This document shows positions 36,762 through 45,502 of a stretch of 64,000 nucleotides of DNA, in pieces. Below the pieces are notes generated by a model. It did not search any database. It saw only the letters and a list, made by a program, of their open reading frames with translations, and had not been told where the DNA came from. Every line of letters starts with the position of its first letter. Positions within the stretch are counted from its first letter, which is position 1. The position numbers and the translations under genes are program-made. Origin of the DNA: Bacillota bacterium. Lineage in GTDB: Bacteria; Bacillota; Clostridia; Christensenellales; Aristaeellaceae. Where the stretch lies: positions 62,001-126,000 of the forward strand of contig JASGUQ010000041.1 in the NCBI GenBank assembly GCA_030057655.1, written 5' to 3'.

Positions 36762-37467
36762 TCAACTGTCGCACCGCTTCCCCGGCCATCATCATCCCGG
36801 CCACCGGCGGCATAAAGGCGACGGATCCGGGCGCGTGCCGCCCGGCGGCGTCATCGCTCACCACTTTCAGCGGCTCCTCCTTTGAATACAAGGTCAAAAA
36901 GCCTTCAAGGCCCGCCTCCCGGCAGGCTTTTCTCATTCTTTTAGCCAGGGGGCAGACGCTGGTCTTGTAAATGTCCGCGAAAACCAGCTGCCCCGGGTCC
37001 AGGCGGTTGCCCATGCCCATGCAGCTGATGATTTTTACCCCGGCCTCCTGCGCCTTTTTTGCCAGAAGCACCTTGCTGCTGATGGTATCAATGCAGTCCA
37101 GGATAATGTCAAATTGATTTAGGTCGATCTGCCCCTGGGTGTTCTCATCGTAAAAGAAGGGGTATTCAATGACCTCCGTGTCCGGCGCAATGTCCTTCAG
37201 CCGTTCCTTCAGGACGGCTGTTTTTTCTTTTCCAAGGGTGGAATGCAGGGCGATCAGCTGGCGGTTCAGGTTGGTGACGCTCACATGGTCAAAATCGATG
37301 ATCGCGATGCTGCCCACCCCGCTTCTGACGAGCGCCTCAGCGCAGGCGGAACCCACCCCGCCAAGACCGAATACTGCTATCCTGGCCTTTCTCAGGCGCA
37401 AAAAGGCGTCCATCCCGATGACGTCGATGCCCCTTTGAAACTGTTCATATCTGCTTTCAAGGCTCAT
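36712..37467 (-). CDS. tcdA: TcdA-like tRNA threonylcarbamoyladenosine dehydratase (ThiF/E1 family)
   Basis: E1-like ATP-dependent enzyme of 251 residues that cyclises t6A37 in tRNA. The start RYEQFQRGIDVIGMDAFLRL, the nucleotide motif GLGGVGSACAEAL, DFDHVSVTNLNRQ and CIDTISSKVLLAKKA are typical of TcdA/CsdL. The ATG at 37467 was chosen because GGAG lies six bases ahead; one at 37479 gives four more residues. It overlaps comF by 11 bases and the convergent recX by 50 bases. Other ThiF-family activities are less likely given this N-terminus. Confidence 0.88.
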   Translation of the reverse strand: MSLESRYEQFQRGIDVIGMDAFLRLRKARIAVFGLGGVGSACAEALVRSGVGSIAIIDFDHVSVTNLNRQLIALHSTLGKEKTAVLKERLKDIAPDTEVIEYPFFYDENTQGQIDLNQFDIILDCIDTISSKVLLAKKAQEAGVKIISCMGMGNRLDPGQLVFADIYKTSVCPLAKRMRKACREAGLEGFLTLYSKEEPLKVVSDDAAGRHAPGSVAFMPPVAGMMMAGEAVRQLIKDRQERLKTPAEEPT

Positions 37468-38185
37468 GTTTTTCTCCATGCCCTGCTACCGTCGCGCTCA
37501 GCAGGCAGACGGACTTGGCGCCCTTAATTCTCAACTGCTTCGCGCATTCCCTGGCTGTGCTGCCCGTTGTGCGCACATCGTCTATCAAAAGCAGCTCCAT
37601 CCCGGACACATTCAGCGCGCATTCAAACGCGCCCTTCACATTCTCCTTGCGGTCTTTGGCGCCCAGGCTGGACTGCCTTTTTGTCCTTCTGATCTTTTTG
37701 ACGGCCTCAAGAACCGGGATGCCGGTCAGTTCGCTGATCTGATTGGCCAGCACCCTTGACTGGTTCATGCCCCGCTCCCGCTCATTGATTTGATACAGCG
37801 GCACGGGAACCAGGGCGTCAAACCTTACTCCTGAGATCTGCAGCGCCATCTCCCGGCTTAAGGGTTCCGCGGCCTTTTCAATTGGGCCAAACTTCAGCGC
37901 TATAACCAGCTTTTGCGCGAGACCATGGTAAAGGAAGGCCGCGTACGCGCGGTCCAGCCCCTCCATCCCGCCGTTTAAACAGTAGGCGCAGGGGTGGCCT
38001 TTTTTAATGGGGCTTTGGCAGTTGGGACAGACCTTGTCAAGCGTCCTCAAACTTTCCAATTCTTCCCTGCATTCTGCGCACAGGCAGGCGCCTTCCTCCA
38101 GGTCCCTGGGCTCATCGCAGCCCAGGCAGCGCGCCGAAGGGAAGATCAGATCCGCGATTTTCGCGATAAGGGCGTTCAGGCTCAT
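37457..38185 (-). CDS. comF: ComF-family phosphoribosyltransferase-like protein
   Basis: Protein of 242 residues of the ComF group, needed for DNA uptake in competent bacteria. The N-terminal zinc-finger cysteines are CLGCDEP, CLCAEC, CPNC and CAYC. The C-terminal phosphoribosyltransferase-like domain carries the PRPP motif LLIDDVRTTGSTAREC. It overlaps the recD2 stop by four bases. ComEC is also in the window (10368-12698), but not linked. Confidence 0.9.
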   Translation of the reverse strand: MSLNALIAKIADLIFPSARCLGCDEPRDLEEGACLCAECREELESLRTLDKVCPNCQSPIKKGHPCAYCLNGGMEGLDRAYAAFLYHGLAQKLVIALKFGPIEKAAEPLSREMALQISGVRFDALVPVPLYQINERERGMNQSRVLANQISELTGIPVLEAVKKIRRTKRQSSLGAKDRKENVKGAFECALNVSGMELLLIDDVRTTGSTARECAKQLRIKGAKSVCLLSATVAGHGEKHEP

Positions 38186-40383
38186 CGGATGGCCTCGCTT
38201 AAGGTATCCAGCCAGTGCCCCAGCAGGGAGTAGCGGCGGCGCTCCATGTTGTTGTTCACCATCATGCGCAGCACATCCTGCCGCCCAACCAGCACCACAA
38301 GCCTCCTGGCCCTGGTGACCCCGGTGTAGAGCAGGTTGCGCGTCAAGAGCATCCTGGGGCCTCCGACCATCGGCATCACCACGGCCGGGAACTCGCTGCC
38401 CTGGCTTTTATGCACGGACAGGCAGTAGGCCAGGTCCAGTTCCTCTAAGTCCCCGTATTCGTACTGCACGGTCTTCTCCTCGTCATACAGCACGTCGATC
38501 AATTTTTCTTCCTCGTCGATCTTCGTGATAAAGCCGATGTCCCCGTTGAACACCCCCTGGCCTGTCAGACCATTCCGGGTCTCCCATTCCAGGGTGTAGT
38601 TGTTCCTGATGTGCATCACCTTGTCGCCCGCGCGGAAGATCGTTTCTCCAAATTGGACCTCCGCTTTTTTGGGGCAGGGCGGGTTGAAGGCGGCCTGCAG
38701 GCAGGTGTTGAGCATGTTGACCCCGCACACGCCCTTCTTGGTGGGGGAGAGCACCTGAATGTGCCTGACGCTGTCCTTTACCTTTAAATATTTGGGAAGC
38801 CGGTGCAAACACAGGGCCACGATGCTGTCGCGGGCCTGCGTCGCGTCCTGCTTGTTCTCAAAAAAGAAATCGCTGCCCGCGCCATTCATGATGGGTTCCT
38901 CGCCCTGGTTGATGCGGTGGGCGTTCACCACGATCATGCTGTCCTCGCCCTGGCGAAAGATCTCTGTCAGGCGCACCTTTGGGATCAGGTCATTTTGCAG
39001 GATATCGGAGAGCACATTTCCGGGCCCGACGCTGGGCAGCTGGTCCGCGTCCCCGACCAGCACCAGCCTGGTTCCCGGCTTCAAGGCGGACAGGAGATGC
39101 CGCATCAAAAAAACATCCATCATGGACACCTCGTCCACGATCAGGCACTCGCAGTCAAGCGGATTCTCCTGGTTGATCTGGAAACTGCCCTCTTCGCCCC
39201 CGTATTGCAAAAGCCGGTGGATGGTGCTGGCCTCCCTCTGGCAGGCCTCGCTCATGCGCTTGGCTGCGCGCCCCGTGGGCGCTGCCAGCAGGATGCCATC
39301 CTTCAGGTTCAACACATTGATCAGGCAGTTGATCAGCGTGGTCTTGCCCGTGCCCGGGCCGCCTGTGATCACGATCAGCCCGTTTTCACAGGCTTTTTCG
39401 ATCGCGGCCCTCTGAAGGCCGCTGAAAGCGATGCCCTCCTTCTTTTCAAAAGCCTCGATCCTTTGCGCGATGTGCTGGGGCATCAGCATCTGGCTGGTGC
39501 CGCAAAGCGCCAGCAAACGGCCCGCGATGTCGATCTCCGATTTCCTCATGCGGGGTAAAGAAATAAGCGAAATCCCGTCCACCTTGTCCAGAAACAGGTG
39601 TTTGTTCAGGGTCAACTGCGTCACCAGCCGGCTGATCTCGCTTTCAGGGGCTTTGAGCAGCTGGCTTGCAAAGGCCACCAATTCTTCTTCCGGCAGGCAG
39701 GTGTGCCCGCCCGCGTTCGCGGCCTCCGACAGCGCGTACTTGATGCCGGCTTCCAGGCGGAACTGGCTGTTTTCCGCAATGCCCATGGACAGCGCGATGC
39801 GGTCCGCCGTGATAAAGCCAACGCCCTGGATGTCGTCGATCAGCCGGTAGGGGTTGTCCCGGATCATGGCTTCCGCGTTTTCCCGGTAAGCCTTGTGGAT
39901 CTTGGCGGACAGGGCGGAAGAGATGTTGTACTGCTGCAAAAACAAAAAGGTGCTGCGGCTTGCCTGCTGCTCCAGAAATCCGCGGCTGATCTGCTTCATG
40001 CGCACCTTGCCGATTTTTGGAACCTCAAGCAGCCGCTCCGGGTTCATGGACAGGATCTCCAGCGTGTCCTTCCCAAAGGCGGACACGATCAGGCGCGCTG
40101 TTGTGGGGCCGACGCCCTTGATCAGCCCGCTGCCCAGGTATTTTTCGATGGCGCTTAGGGACTGGGGTTTTTGAATGCGCAGGGAGGACAGTTTAAACTG
40201 CCGCCCGTACTGGGGGTGCTCCGTCCAGTCGCCTTCCACCTCAACGGTTTCCCCGTCCATCAGTTCCGGCATCGTGCCCGTGACGGTTACCAGCCCCTCG
40301 TTTGTGCGCACCGAAACAACGCTGTATCCGTTTTCCTCGTTGCGAAACAGCGTTCCCTCCGTGGTTCCAACAAAACTGTCCAT
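38182..40383 (-). CDS. recD2: RecD2-type ATP-dependent DNA helicase
   Basis: Superfamily 1B 5'-3' helicase of 733 residues that works without RecBC. In order: N-terminal OB-like domain (GTLFRNEENGYSVVSVRT), helix-hairpin-helix repeats (LGSGLIKGVGPTTARLIV), Walker A GGPGTGKTTLI (near 338), DEVSMMD (Walker B), GDADQLPSVGPGNVL, and the C-terminal UvrD-like motif LAYCLSVHKSQGSEFP and TGVTRAR. GAGGACGG precedes the ATG. It is first in the recD2-comF-tcdA operon and shares a short intergenic region with dxs. Confidence 0.93.
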   Translation of the reverse strand: MDSFVGTTEGTLFRNEENGYSVVSVRTNEGLVTVTGTMPELMDGETVEVEGDWTEHPQYGRQFKLSSLRIQKPQSLSAIEKYLGSGLIKGVGPTTARLIVSAFGKDTLEILSMNPERLLEVPKIGKVRMKQISRGFLEQQASRSTFLFLQQYNISSALSAKIHKAYRENAEAMIRDNPYRLIDDIQGVGFITADRIALSMGIAENSQFRLEAGIKYALSEAANAGGHTCLPEEELVAFASQLLKAPESEISRLVTQLTLNKHLFLDKVDGISLISLPRMRKSEIDIAGRLLALCGTSQMLMPQHIAQRIEAFEKKEGIAFSGLQRAAIEKACENGLIVITGGPGTGKTTLINCLINVLNLKDGILLAAPTGRAAKRMSEACQREASTIHRLLQYGGEEGSFQINQENPLDCECLIVDEVSMMDVFLMRHLLSALKPGTRLVLVGDADQLPSVGPGNVLSDILQNDLIPKVRLTEIFRQGEDSMIVVNAHRINQGEEPIMNGAGSDFFFENKQDATQARDSIVALCLHRLPKYLKVKDSVRHIQVLSPTKKGVCGVNMLNTCLQAAFNPPCPKKAEVQFGETIFRAGDKVMHIRNNYTLEWETRNGLTGQGVFNGDIGFITKIDEEEKLIDVLYDEEKTVQYEYGDLEELDLAYCLSVHKSQGSEFPAVVMPMVGGPRMLLTRNLLYTGVTRARRLVVLVGRQDVLRMMVNNNMERRRYSLLGHWLDTLSEAIR

Positions 40384-40403
40384 CCGTCCTCGCTTTCCCT
40401 GAC

Positions 40404-40433
40404 ATTATATCAGCCAACAACCCCCAAGTACAA
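40404..40433 (-). promoter_or_regulatory. Sigma-A promoter of recD2-comF-tcdA
   Basis: On the minus strand: TTGTAC (40428-40433), 18-base spacer, perfect TATAAT (40404-40409). Confidence 0.6.
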
Positions 40434-40445
40434 TCGCGTCGGTTG

Positions 40446-40454
40446 TGGTACAAT
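40446..40454 (+). promoter_or_regulatory. Extended -10 element of dxs
   Basis: TGGTACAAT (TG at 40446-40447, TACAAT 40449-40454) about 30 bases ahead of the dxs start. No good -35 is seen at 17 bases (AAGTAC). The segment GTACAAT also occurs at 40428-40434, inside the divergent recD2 -35. Confidence 0.4.
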
Positions 40455-40483
40455 ATAGGGTAACAAGCAAACGGAGGACTTGG

Positions 40484-42352
40484 ATGGACCTATCACAGAT
40501 CCGGGGGCCGGAAGACCTCAGGGGATTGACAGAAAAAGAAATGGACGCGCTCGCTGGTAAACTGCGCGCGCGCATCATTGAGGTGGTCAGCAAAAACGGC
40601 GGCCACCTGGCCAGCAACCTAGGGGTAGTGGAATTGACCCTGGCGCTGCACCGCGTGTTTGACAGCCCCAAAGACAAGATCGTGTTTGATGTCGGGCACC
40701 AGTGCTATGTGCACAAGATGCTGACCGGACGAAATGAGCTGATGGACAGCCTGAGGCAATATGGCGGCGTCTCTGGCTTCCCTAAAATATCTGAAAGCGA
40801 GCATGACGCCTACGGGACCGGGCACGCTTCCACCGCGCTCTCAGCGGCGCTTGGCATGGCCCGGGCGCGGGACTTGAACAAGGGACAGGAGCACATCATC
40901 GCTGTTGTGGGCGACGGCGCATTGACCGGCGGCCTGTGCTTTGAGGCCCTCAACAACCTGGGTCAGAACAAGACCCGCTTGATCGTCATCCTCAACGACA
41001 ATCAGATGAGCATCGCGCCCAATGTCGGCGCGCTGAGCAACTACCTGACCCGCATGCGCACCAGCAAAGCCTGGCTTAAACTCAAGCACAGGCTGTCTGA
41101 TTTCTTTCTCAAGGTGCCGCTCATCGGCAAAGGGCTTTATAACTTTTTGCAGCGCGTAAAAGACTCCGTCAGAAATTTTTTTATCAAGGACCATTACTTT
41201 GATTCCCTGGGCCTCAGGTATTTAGGGCCCATTGACGGGCACAACGAGCGTTACCTTGAAAAGATCCTGGAGCGCGCCAAGCGTTTTGAGGAGCCGGTGC
41301 TCATCCATGTGGTGACCCAAAAAGGCCGCGGCTATAAGCATGCGGAGAACGACCCCTCCACCACCCATGGCGTCAACCCCTTTGACCCGGAGAACGGCGA
41401 GCCAACAGGCAGGTCAAAGGAACGTTCCTTCGGCAAGGCCGCAGGGGAGATGCTGGTTGAATTGGGCCGGGAGGACAAGCGCATTGTTGCCATCTCCGCC
41501 GCCATGGTGGACGCGACTGGCCTTTCCGGCTTCGGGAAAGCCTATCCGGACAGGCTGTTTGATGTCGGCATCGCGGAAGCCCACGCCGTCACCCTGGCTG
41601 CAGGGCTCGCGGCCTACGGCATGCGCCCGGTGGTCGCGCTGTACGACACCTTCCTTCAGCGGGCTTATGATCAGGTGGTGGCGGATGTCTGCGTTCAGAA
41701 TTTGCCCGTCACCTTCCTGATTGACCGCGCGGGGATGGGCGGCGCGGACGGCCCCACCCACCACGGCGTCTTTGGCGCGGCCTTCCTGCGCCATGTGCCC
41801 GGGCTGATGGTGTTTAACCCCAGAAGCCTTGAGGAAATGCAGGCCATGCTCCGCTTCGCGCTTTCGCATGAGGGCCCTGTCTTCATCCGCTACCCCAGAA
41901 GCGAGCACCCCCTGATGCAGACCCTTCCTTATCAGGACTTCGTTCTGGGGCGCTGGGAGCGCATGAACGAGCCGGGCGAAATCGCTCTTCTGGCGACTGG
42001 AACCATGGTTCCCGAGGCGCTGATCGCGCGTGATATTTTAAAAGAAAAGGGCATCTTGGCCCAGGTCGTCAACGCGGCCACCATCAAGCCGATGGATACG
42101 GGCATTTTGCGCGAACTCAGCTTGGCCGGAACACCTTATTATGTCCTGGAGGAACAGGCGCTGGCAGGCGGCCTTGGCAGCGCAATCAGCGAATACTGCG
42201 TGCAGGAAGGTTTGAAACTGCCTGAGCGCATTTTCGCTGTTCCGGACCGCTTCATTCCCCACGGTAGCCATCAGGAACTGTTAAAGGACTGTGGCCTTGA
42301 CGGAGAAAGCATCGCCGCTGCCCTGATGAAAGAGCGGGAAAAAACCACATGA
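40484..42352 (+). CDS. dxs: 1-deoxy-D-xylulose-5-phosphate synthase
   Basis: Thiamine-diphosphate enzyme of 622 residues that condenses pyruvate and glyceraldehyde 3-phosphate, the first step of the MEP isoprenoid pathway. N-terminal blocks: GGHLASNLGVVELTLALH, FDVGHQCYVHKMLTGR, GTGHASTALSAALGMA and the ThDP motif GDGALTGG (near 144). The transketolase pyrimidine-domain block DRAGMGGADGPTHHG and the C-terminal domain follow. ACGGAGGA (40471-40478) precedes the ATG. The next gene, tlyA, overlaps by four bases, a common pairing. Confidence 0.95.
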   Translation: MDLSQIRGPEDLRGLTEKEMDALAGKLRARIIEVVSKNGGHLASNLGVVELTLALHRVFDSPKDKIVFDVGHQCYVHKMLTGRNELMDSLRQYGGVSGFPKISESEHDAYGTGHASTALSAALGMARARDLNKGQEHIIAVVGDGALTGGLCFEALNNLGQNKTRLIVILNDNQMSIAPNVGALSNYLTRMRTSKAWLKLKHRLSDFFLKVPLIGKGLYNFLQRVKDSVRNFFIKDHYFDSLGLRYLGPIDGHNERYLEKILERAKRFEEPVLIHVVTQKGRGYKHAENDPSTTHGVNPFDPENGEPTGRSKERSFGKAAGEMLVELGREDKRIVAISAAMVDATGLSGFGKAYPDRLFDVGIAEAHAVTLAAGLAAYGMRPVVALYDTFLQRAYDQVVADVCVQNLPVTFLIDRAGMGGADGPTHHGVFGAAFLRHVPGLMVFNPRSLEEMQAMLRFALSHEGPVFIRYPRSEHPLMQTLPYQDFVLGRWERMNEPGEIALLATGTMVPEALIARDILKEKGILAQVVNAATIKPMDTGILRELSLAGTPYYVLEEQALAGGLGSAISEYCVQEGLKLPERIFAVPDRFIPHGSHQELLKDCGLDGESIAAALMKEREKTT

Positions 42353-43149
42353 AAAACCGCGCCGATGTGGAGCTGGTCGCGCGCGGCCTTGCCCCAAGCC
42401 GTGAAAAGGCCCAGGCCTATATCATCGCGGGCCGGGTTTATATCGGGGAAAAGCGCGTGGACAAGGCGTCTTGTCCGGTTTCACCGGAGGATGATCTGTC
42501 CCTGCGCGGGGAAGACCTTGCCTGGGCTTCCCGCGGTGCGCACAAACTGGAAAAGGCGATCACTGCGTTTCATGCCGACGTCGCGGGCCTTGTCGCCATG
42601 GACATCGGCGCCGCCTCAGGCGGTTTCACGGACGTTCTTTTGCGCCATGGCGCCAGGCACGTCTATGCCATCGACGTGGGCTACGGCCAGTTGGAATGGC
42701 GTTTAAGGCAGGATGAGCGGGTCACGGTCATGGAGCGCACCAACGCGCGCGCGCTGACGCCCGATATGTTCAACATCAAGCCGACCCTCACCGTTATGGA
42801 TGTGTCCTTTATCTCCATCAAGCTCATTTTACCGGCGGCCATCAGCGTCATGGGGGAGGAGGGGCGCTTCCTGACTCTGATCAAGCCGCAGTTTGAGGCC
42901 GGGCGCGGCCAGGTGGGTAAAAACGGCGTGGTTCGCGACGCGAAAATCCACATCAGCGTCCTTCAGGACATCCGTGATTTCGCCGCTTCCCTTAACTGGC
43001 AGGTCAGGCAACTGACCTATTCGCCCATCAAAGGCCCCAAGGGCAACATAGAGTTCCTGGCGGACATCGTGAAGGGCGATCAGACTTTCATCACCGATGG
43101 GCAAATCGTAGATCTTGTGGCAAAAGCGCATCAGGAGCTGGCGGAATAA
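42349..43149 (+). CDS. tlyA: TlyA-family rRNA 2'-O-methyltransferase
   Basis: RNA methyltransferase of 266 residues. An N-terminal S4 RNA-binding domain (RADVELVARGLAPSREKAQAYI) is followed by an FtsJ-like SAM-binding domain with MDIGAASGGFTDVLL (near 84). TlyA methylates cytidines of 16S and 23S rRNA and, in some bacteria, affects capreomycin sensitivity; a hemolysin role is an old label. The ATG overlaps the dxs stop by four bases. A long palindrome follows the gene. Confidence 0.92.
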   Translation: MKNRADVELVARGLAPSREKAQAYIIAGRVYIGEKRVDKASCPVSPEDDLSLRGEDLAWASRGAHKLEKAITAFHADVAGLVAMDIGAASGGFTDVLLRHGARHVYAIDVGYGQLEWRLRQDERVTVMERTNARALTPDMFNIKPTLTVMDVSFISIKLILPAAISVMGEEGRFLTLIKPQFEAGRGQVGKNGVVRDAKIHISVLQDIRDFAASLNWQVRQLTYSPIKGPKGNIEFLADIVKGDQTFITDGQIVDLVAKAHQELAE

Positions 43150-43163
43150 GGGAATATAAGACG

Positions 43164-43193
43164 CTGGGGAGCGCTTTGAAAAGCGCTCCCCAG
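43164..43193. repeat. Palindromic element after tlyA
   Basis: A perfect 14-bp stem: CTGGGGAGCGCTTT (43164-43177) with AAAGCGCTCCCCAG (43180-43193), loop GA. No clean T-run follows (ACCCCTCTGAAACTTTT), so it is an imperfect terminator. It may be a dispersed intergenic repeat. Confidence 0.6.
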
Positions 43194-43228
43194 ACCCCTC
43201 TGAAACTTTTAATATTATTGTTCTTTTG

Positions 43229-43253
43229 CTTCTTTTCTTTCAAAGAAAAGAAG
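43229..43253. repeat. AT-rich inverted repeat between convergent genes
   Basis: CTTCTTTTCTTT (43229-43240) pairs with AAAGAAAAGAAG (43242-43253) with a single base between the arms. It is convergent-gene space; together with the element at 43164 it probably ends transcription from both sides. Confidence 0.55.
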
Positions 43254-43279
43254 CGTTCCTTTCCGTCCTTCTTGTTTCC

Positions 43280-44290
43280 TCACTCCTCTGCCCGGTAGAT
43301 GGCGATGGTGAGCGCGCCGTCCTGGGCGGTCCCGTCAATGCGGATGGGGAAGGGATACTGGTTTCTGATGATCAGGTTCTGGGTGGTGTTGCCGACGGCC
43401 GCGTCCGCGCCATGCGGCAGGTAGGAAGCGGCGGAAGGCCCGTGCGCGCGGCGGCGGATGATCTCAACCCCTGTCAATTGCAAAATGGTGTTGTACAGGG
43501 TGCTGGATACCTGGCAGGTGCCCCCGCCGTAGCTCTGCACCGTTTCCCCGTCCACCAGCGCGTTGGCGGGCAGGTAGCCCACCTTCCTGGAATAGGGGCC
43601 GATGTGCTTGTTGAAGTCCAGTTTGTCGCCCAGTTCCAGCGTGTACAGGCCGAAGCGGTCGCAGGCGACCTGCAGGTTCTGCATCCGGTTGAGGTTGCTC
43701 TCATCGGTGGTGATTTTGTAAAAGGAGGTGTAAGCCGCGATGGGCGCCTCATAGTCCGCAGCCTCGCCCCTGTTCACCGGCATGATCTCGCTCAAAAGGT
43801 TGCTGTTGATGTAGGCATACTGGCGGTGGTAGATCAGCCGACCCCAGCCGTCGTCAAAATCAATGATCGCGAGCCGCGCGCCCTCATGCATGGTGATGAG
43901 GGTTTTGGCGTTCTCATCCGGGGCGGCCAGGATGGGCGCGTCCGTTTTCACCCAGGCCAGCCAGCCACACTCAACGGTGCTGTAGGGCGGGGTGGTGCTG
44001 GGGTCCACGATTTTCACGCTGTAATCCACCATCAAATGCCGCTTCATGTAACCGACTTTTTCGTTGAAGCGCACCTTCAGCCAGGCCGGCTCAACCTCCA
44101 GGATCTCGACATATTTCCCCTTGGGCACATAGGTCACCTTGGGACTGGTGTCGTCCATCTGCTCAAAAAGGTTCACAAGCGTGACCACCTGGCCGGTGTA
44201 CAGCGCGGGTTCCCTTGCCTGTTCAGCCAGACCTGAAAACGGCAGCAGAACCAGGATAAGAAAAAGGATCGACAAGCGTTTTTTAATCAT
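43280..44290 (-). CDS. VanW-family exported protein (copy 1)
   Basis: Exported protein of 336 residues. The signal peptide (1-23, KKRLSILFLILVLLPFSGLAEQ) lacks a lipobox. Two SH3-like segments (around GKYVEILEVEPAWLKVRF and AKTLITMHEGARLAIIDFDDGWGRLIYHRQYAYIN) precede the VanW domain, which has NRMQNLQVAC, DFNKHIGPYS and the signature YGGGTCQVSSTLYNTI. The function of VanW is unknown; it is linked to the cell wall. It is a diverged tandem copy of the next upstream gene and overlaps it by one base. Last gene of the envelope operon. Confidence 0.85.
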   Translation of the reverse strand: MIKKRLSILFLILVLLPFSGLAEQAREPALYTGQVVTLVNLFEQMDDTSPKVTYVPKGKYVEILEVEPAWLKVRFNEKVGYMKRHLMVDYSVKIVDPSTTPPYSTVECGWLAWVKTDAPILAAPDENAKTLITMHEGARLAIIDFDDGWGRLIYHRQYAYINSNLLSEIMPVNRGEAADYEAPIAAYTSFYKITTDESNLNRMQNLQVACDRFGLYTLELGDKLDFNKHIGPYSRKVGYLPANALVDGETVQSYGGGTCQVSSTLYNTILQLTGVEIIRRRAHGPSAASYLPHGADAAVGNTTQNLIIRNQYPFPIRIDGTAQDGALTIAIYRAEE

Positions 44291-45324
44291 TACAGCACCT
44301 TATAAATGGAGATGAACAGGGACCCGTCCTGCACGTGGGATTTTAGCTGGATGGGGAAATCATAATCATTTCTGAACACAAAGTTAAGCCCGCCGGAGGA
44401 GGCGTCAACGCCGTGGGGCAGGTATTTGGCCCCGTTTGCGCCATGGGGCGCCCGGCGCAGGACGGTCAGGCCGGTCAACTGCAGCACCACGTTGTACAAC
44501 GTGCTGGACACCTGGCAGGAGCCGCCGCCGTACACGTCAAAAACCAAATCCCCGTCAACCAGGCCGCCGGCAGGCAAATATCCGTTGCCCGCGCTGAAGG
44601 GACCGACCTCCTTGTTAAAGTCCATGGTTTGGCCGGGCTCCATGCGGATGGACAGGCGCTGCCCGCCCACGACCAGGTTGTTGATGCGGTTGCTGTTGTT
44701 CTCGCTGTCTGAGATGTCGTAGAAACTGTTGTAAACGGCGATGGGGATCTCCTCTGTCCCGCCGTCCTCGCTGGAGGCAACCATCTCCAGCTCAGGCAGC
44801 GTGCGGGTGTCCACATAGCCGTACTGACGCTTGAAAATGGTGCGCGCCCAGCCGTTGTCCACGTCCAGAAAGCCGACCATGGCCCCTTCATGCAGCGTGA
44901 TCAGGGTCTCGCTGTTCATGTCCGGGGCCGCTTTGATAACGATGTCCGCCTGAGCGGTTGTAAAATAATGATTGACCGCGGTGCCAAACTTGGGGGTGTT
45001 GACAAAGTCCAGCGCAACCGGGTCCATGATGCGGTGGCGCAGCACCCAGGCTACTTTGTTGCCAAGGAGAATGCCCACAAAGTTGGGCTGAACGTCCACG
45101 ATCTGGATGGGTGTTCCCGGCTTAAAGTTGGCCAGCACCTTGCCCGAAAGATCGGGGATGTCATAGGCATTGGTCGTGCTTTTTGGGAAATAGGTGCTGA
45201 TCTTGGCAGAGTAAAGGACCTTCTTGGACGCAGCGGCGGCCGGTGCTGGCGCAAACGCGTTCACCATGGCCAGGGCAATAACAACAATTAAAATTATCTT
45301 AAGTCTTTTTTTGCAGCTTCTCAT
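44290..45324 (-). CDS. VanW-family exported protein (copy 2)
   Basis: Exported protein of 344 residues with the same architecture as the gene downstream: signal peptide (KKRLKIILIVVIALAMVNAFA), SH3-like segments (MNSETLITLHEGAMVGFLDVDNGWARTIFKRQYGYVD) and a VanW domain with NRINNLVVGG, DFNKEVGPFS and YGGGSCQVSSTLYNVV. The tandem order implies duplication followed by divergence. GGAG lies just ahead of the ATG, and the gene overlaps the DUF896 gene by 26 bases. Confidence 0.85.
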   Translation of the reverse strand: MRSCKKRLKIILIVVIALAMVNAFAPAPAAAASKKVLYSAKISTYFPKSTTNAYDIPDLSGKVLANFKPGTPIQIVDVQPNFVGILLGNKVAWVLRHRIMDPVALDFVNTPKFGTAVNHYFTTAQADIVIKAAPDMNSETLITLHEGAMVGFLDVDNGWARTIFKRQYGYVDTRTLPELEMVASSEDGGTEEIPIAVYNSFYDISDSENNSNRINNLVVGGQRLSIRMEPGQTMDFNKEVGPFSAGNGYLPAGGLVDGDLVFDVYGGGSCQVSSTLYNVVLQLTGLTVLRRAPHGANGAKYLPHGVDASSGGLNFVFRNDYDFPIQLKSHVQDGSLFISIYKVL

Positions 45325-45502
45325 AGACTCCGTCCTCGTTCTCGATCCAGATCTGATCCATGGTGGCTTCCAGGCTCGCCCGGAACTCCGCCAGGTATTG
45401 CGCGCGCAGATCCGCTTGTTCCTTCAATTCCAGGCTGCTCAAGCCTTCAGCTTTCTTTTTTCTTGCCAGCTCGTTGATCCGCTCAATCAATCCCTTGTCC
45501 AA
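45299..45502 (-). CDS. DUF896 (YnzC-like) small protein
   Basis: Cytoplasmic helical protein of 67 residues. The sequence IERINELARKKKAEGLSSLELKEQADLRAQYL is the typical DUF896/UPF0291 helix-hairpin. In Bacillus one member, YnzC, belongs to the SOS-induced yneA operon. Here it is wedged into a cell-envelope operon, overlapping the Lgt-like gene by 20 bases and the VanW gene by 26. No LexA-type box was found upstream of this operon. The function is unknown. Confidence 0.85.
   Translation of the reverse strand: MDKGLIERINELARKKKAEGLSSLELKEQADLRAQYLAEFRASLEATMDQIWIENEDGVYEKLQKKT

Noticed and set aside
43226-44236. Long plus-strand frame opposite the first VanW gene
   Set aside because: VanW signature and signal peptide are on the minus strand; the plus frame starts inside an inverted repeat.
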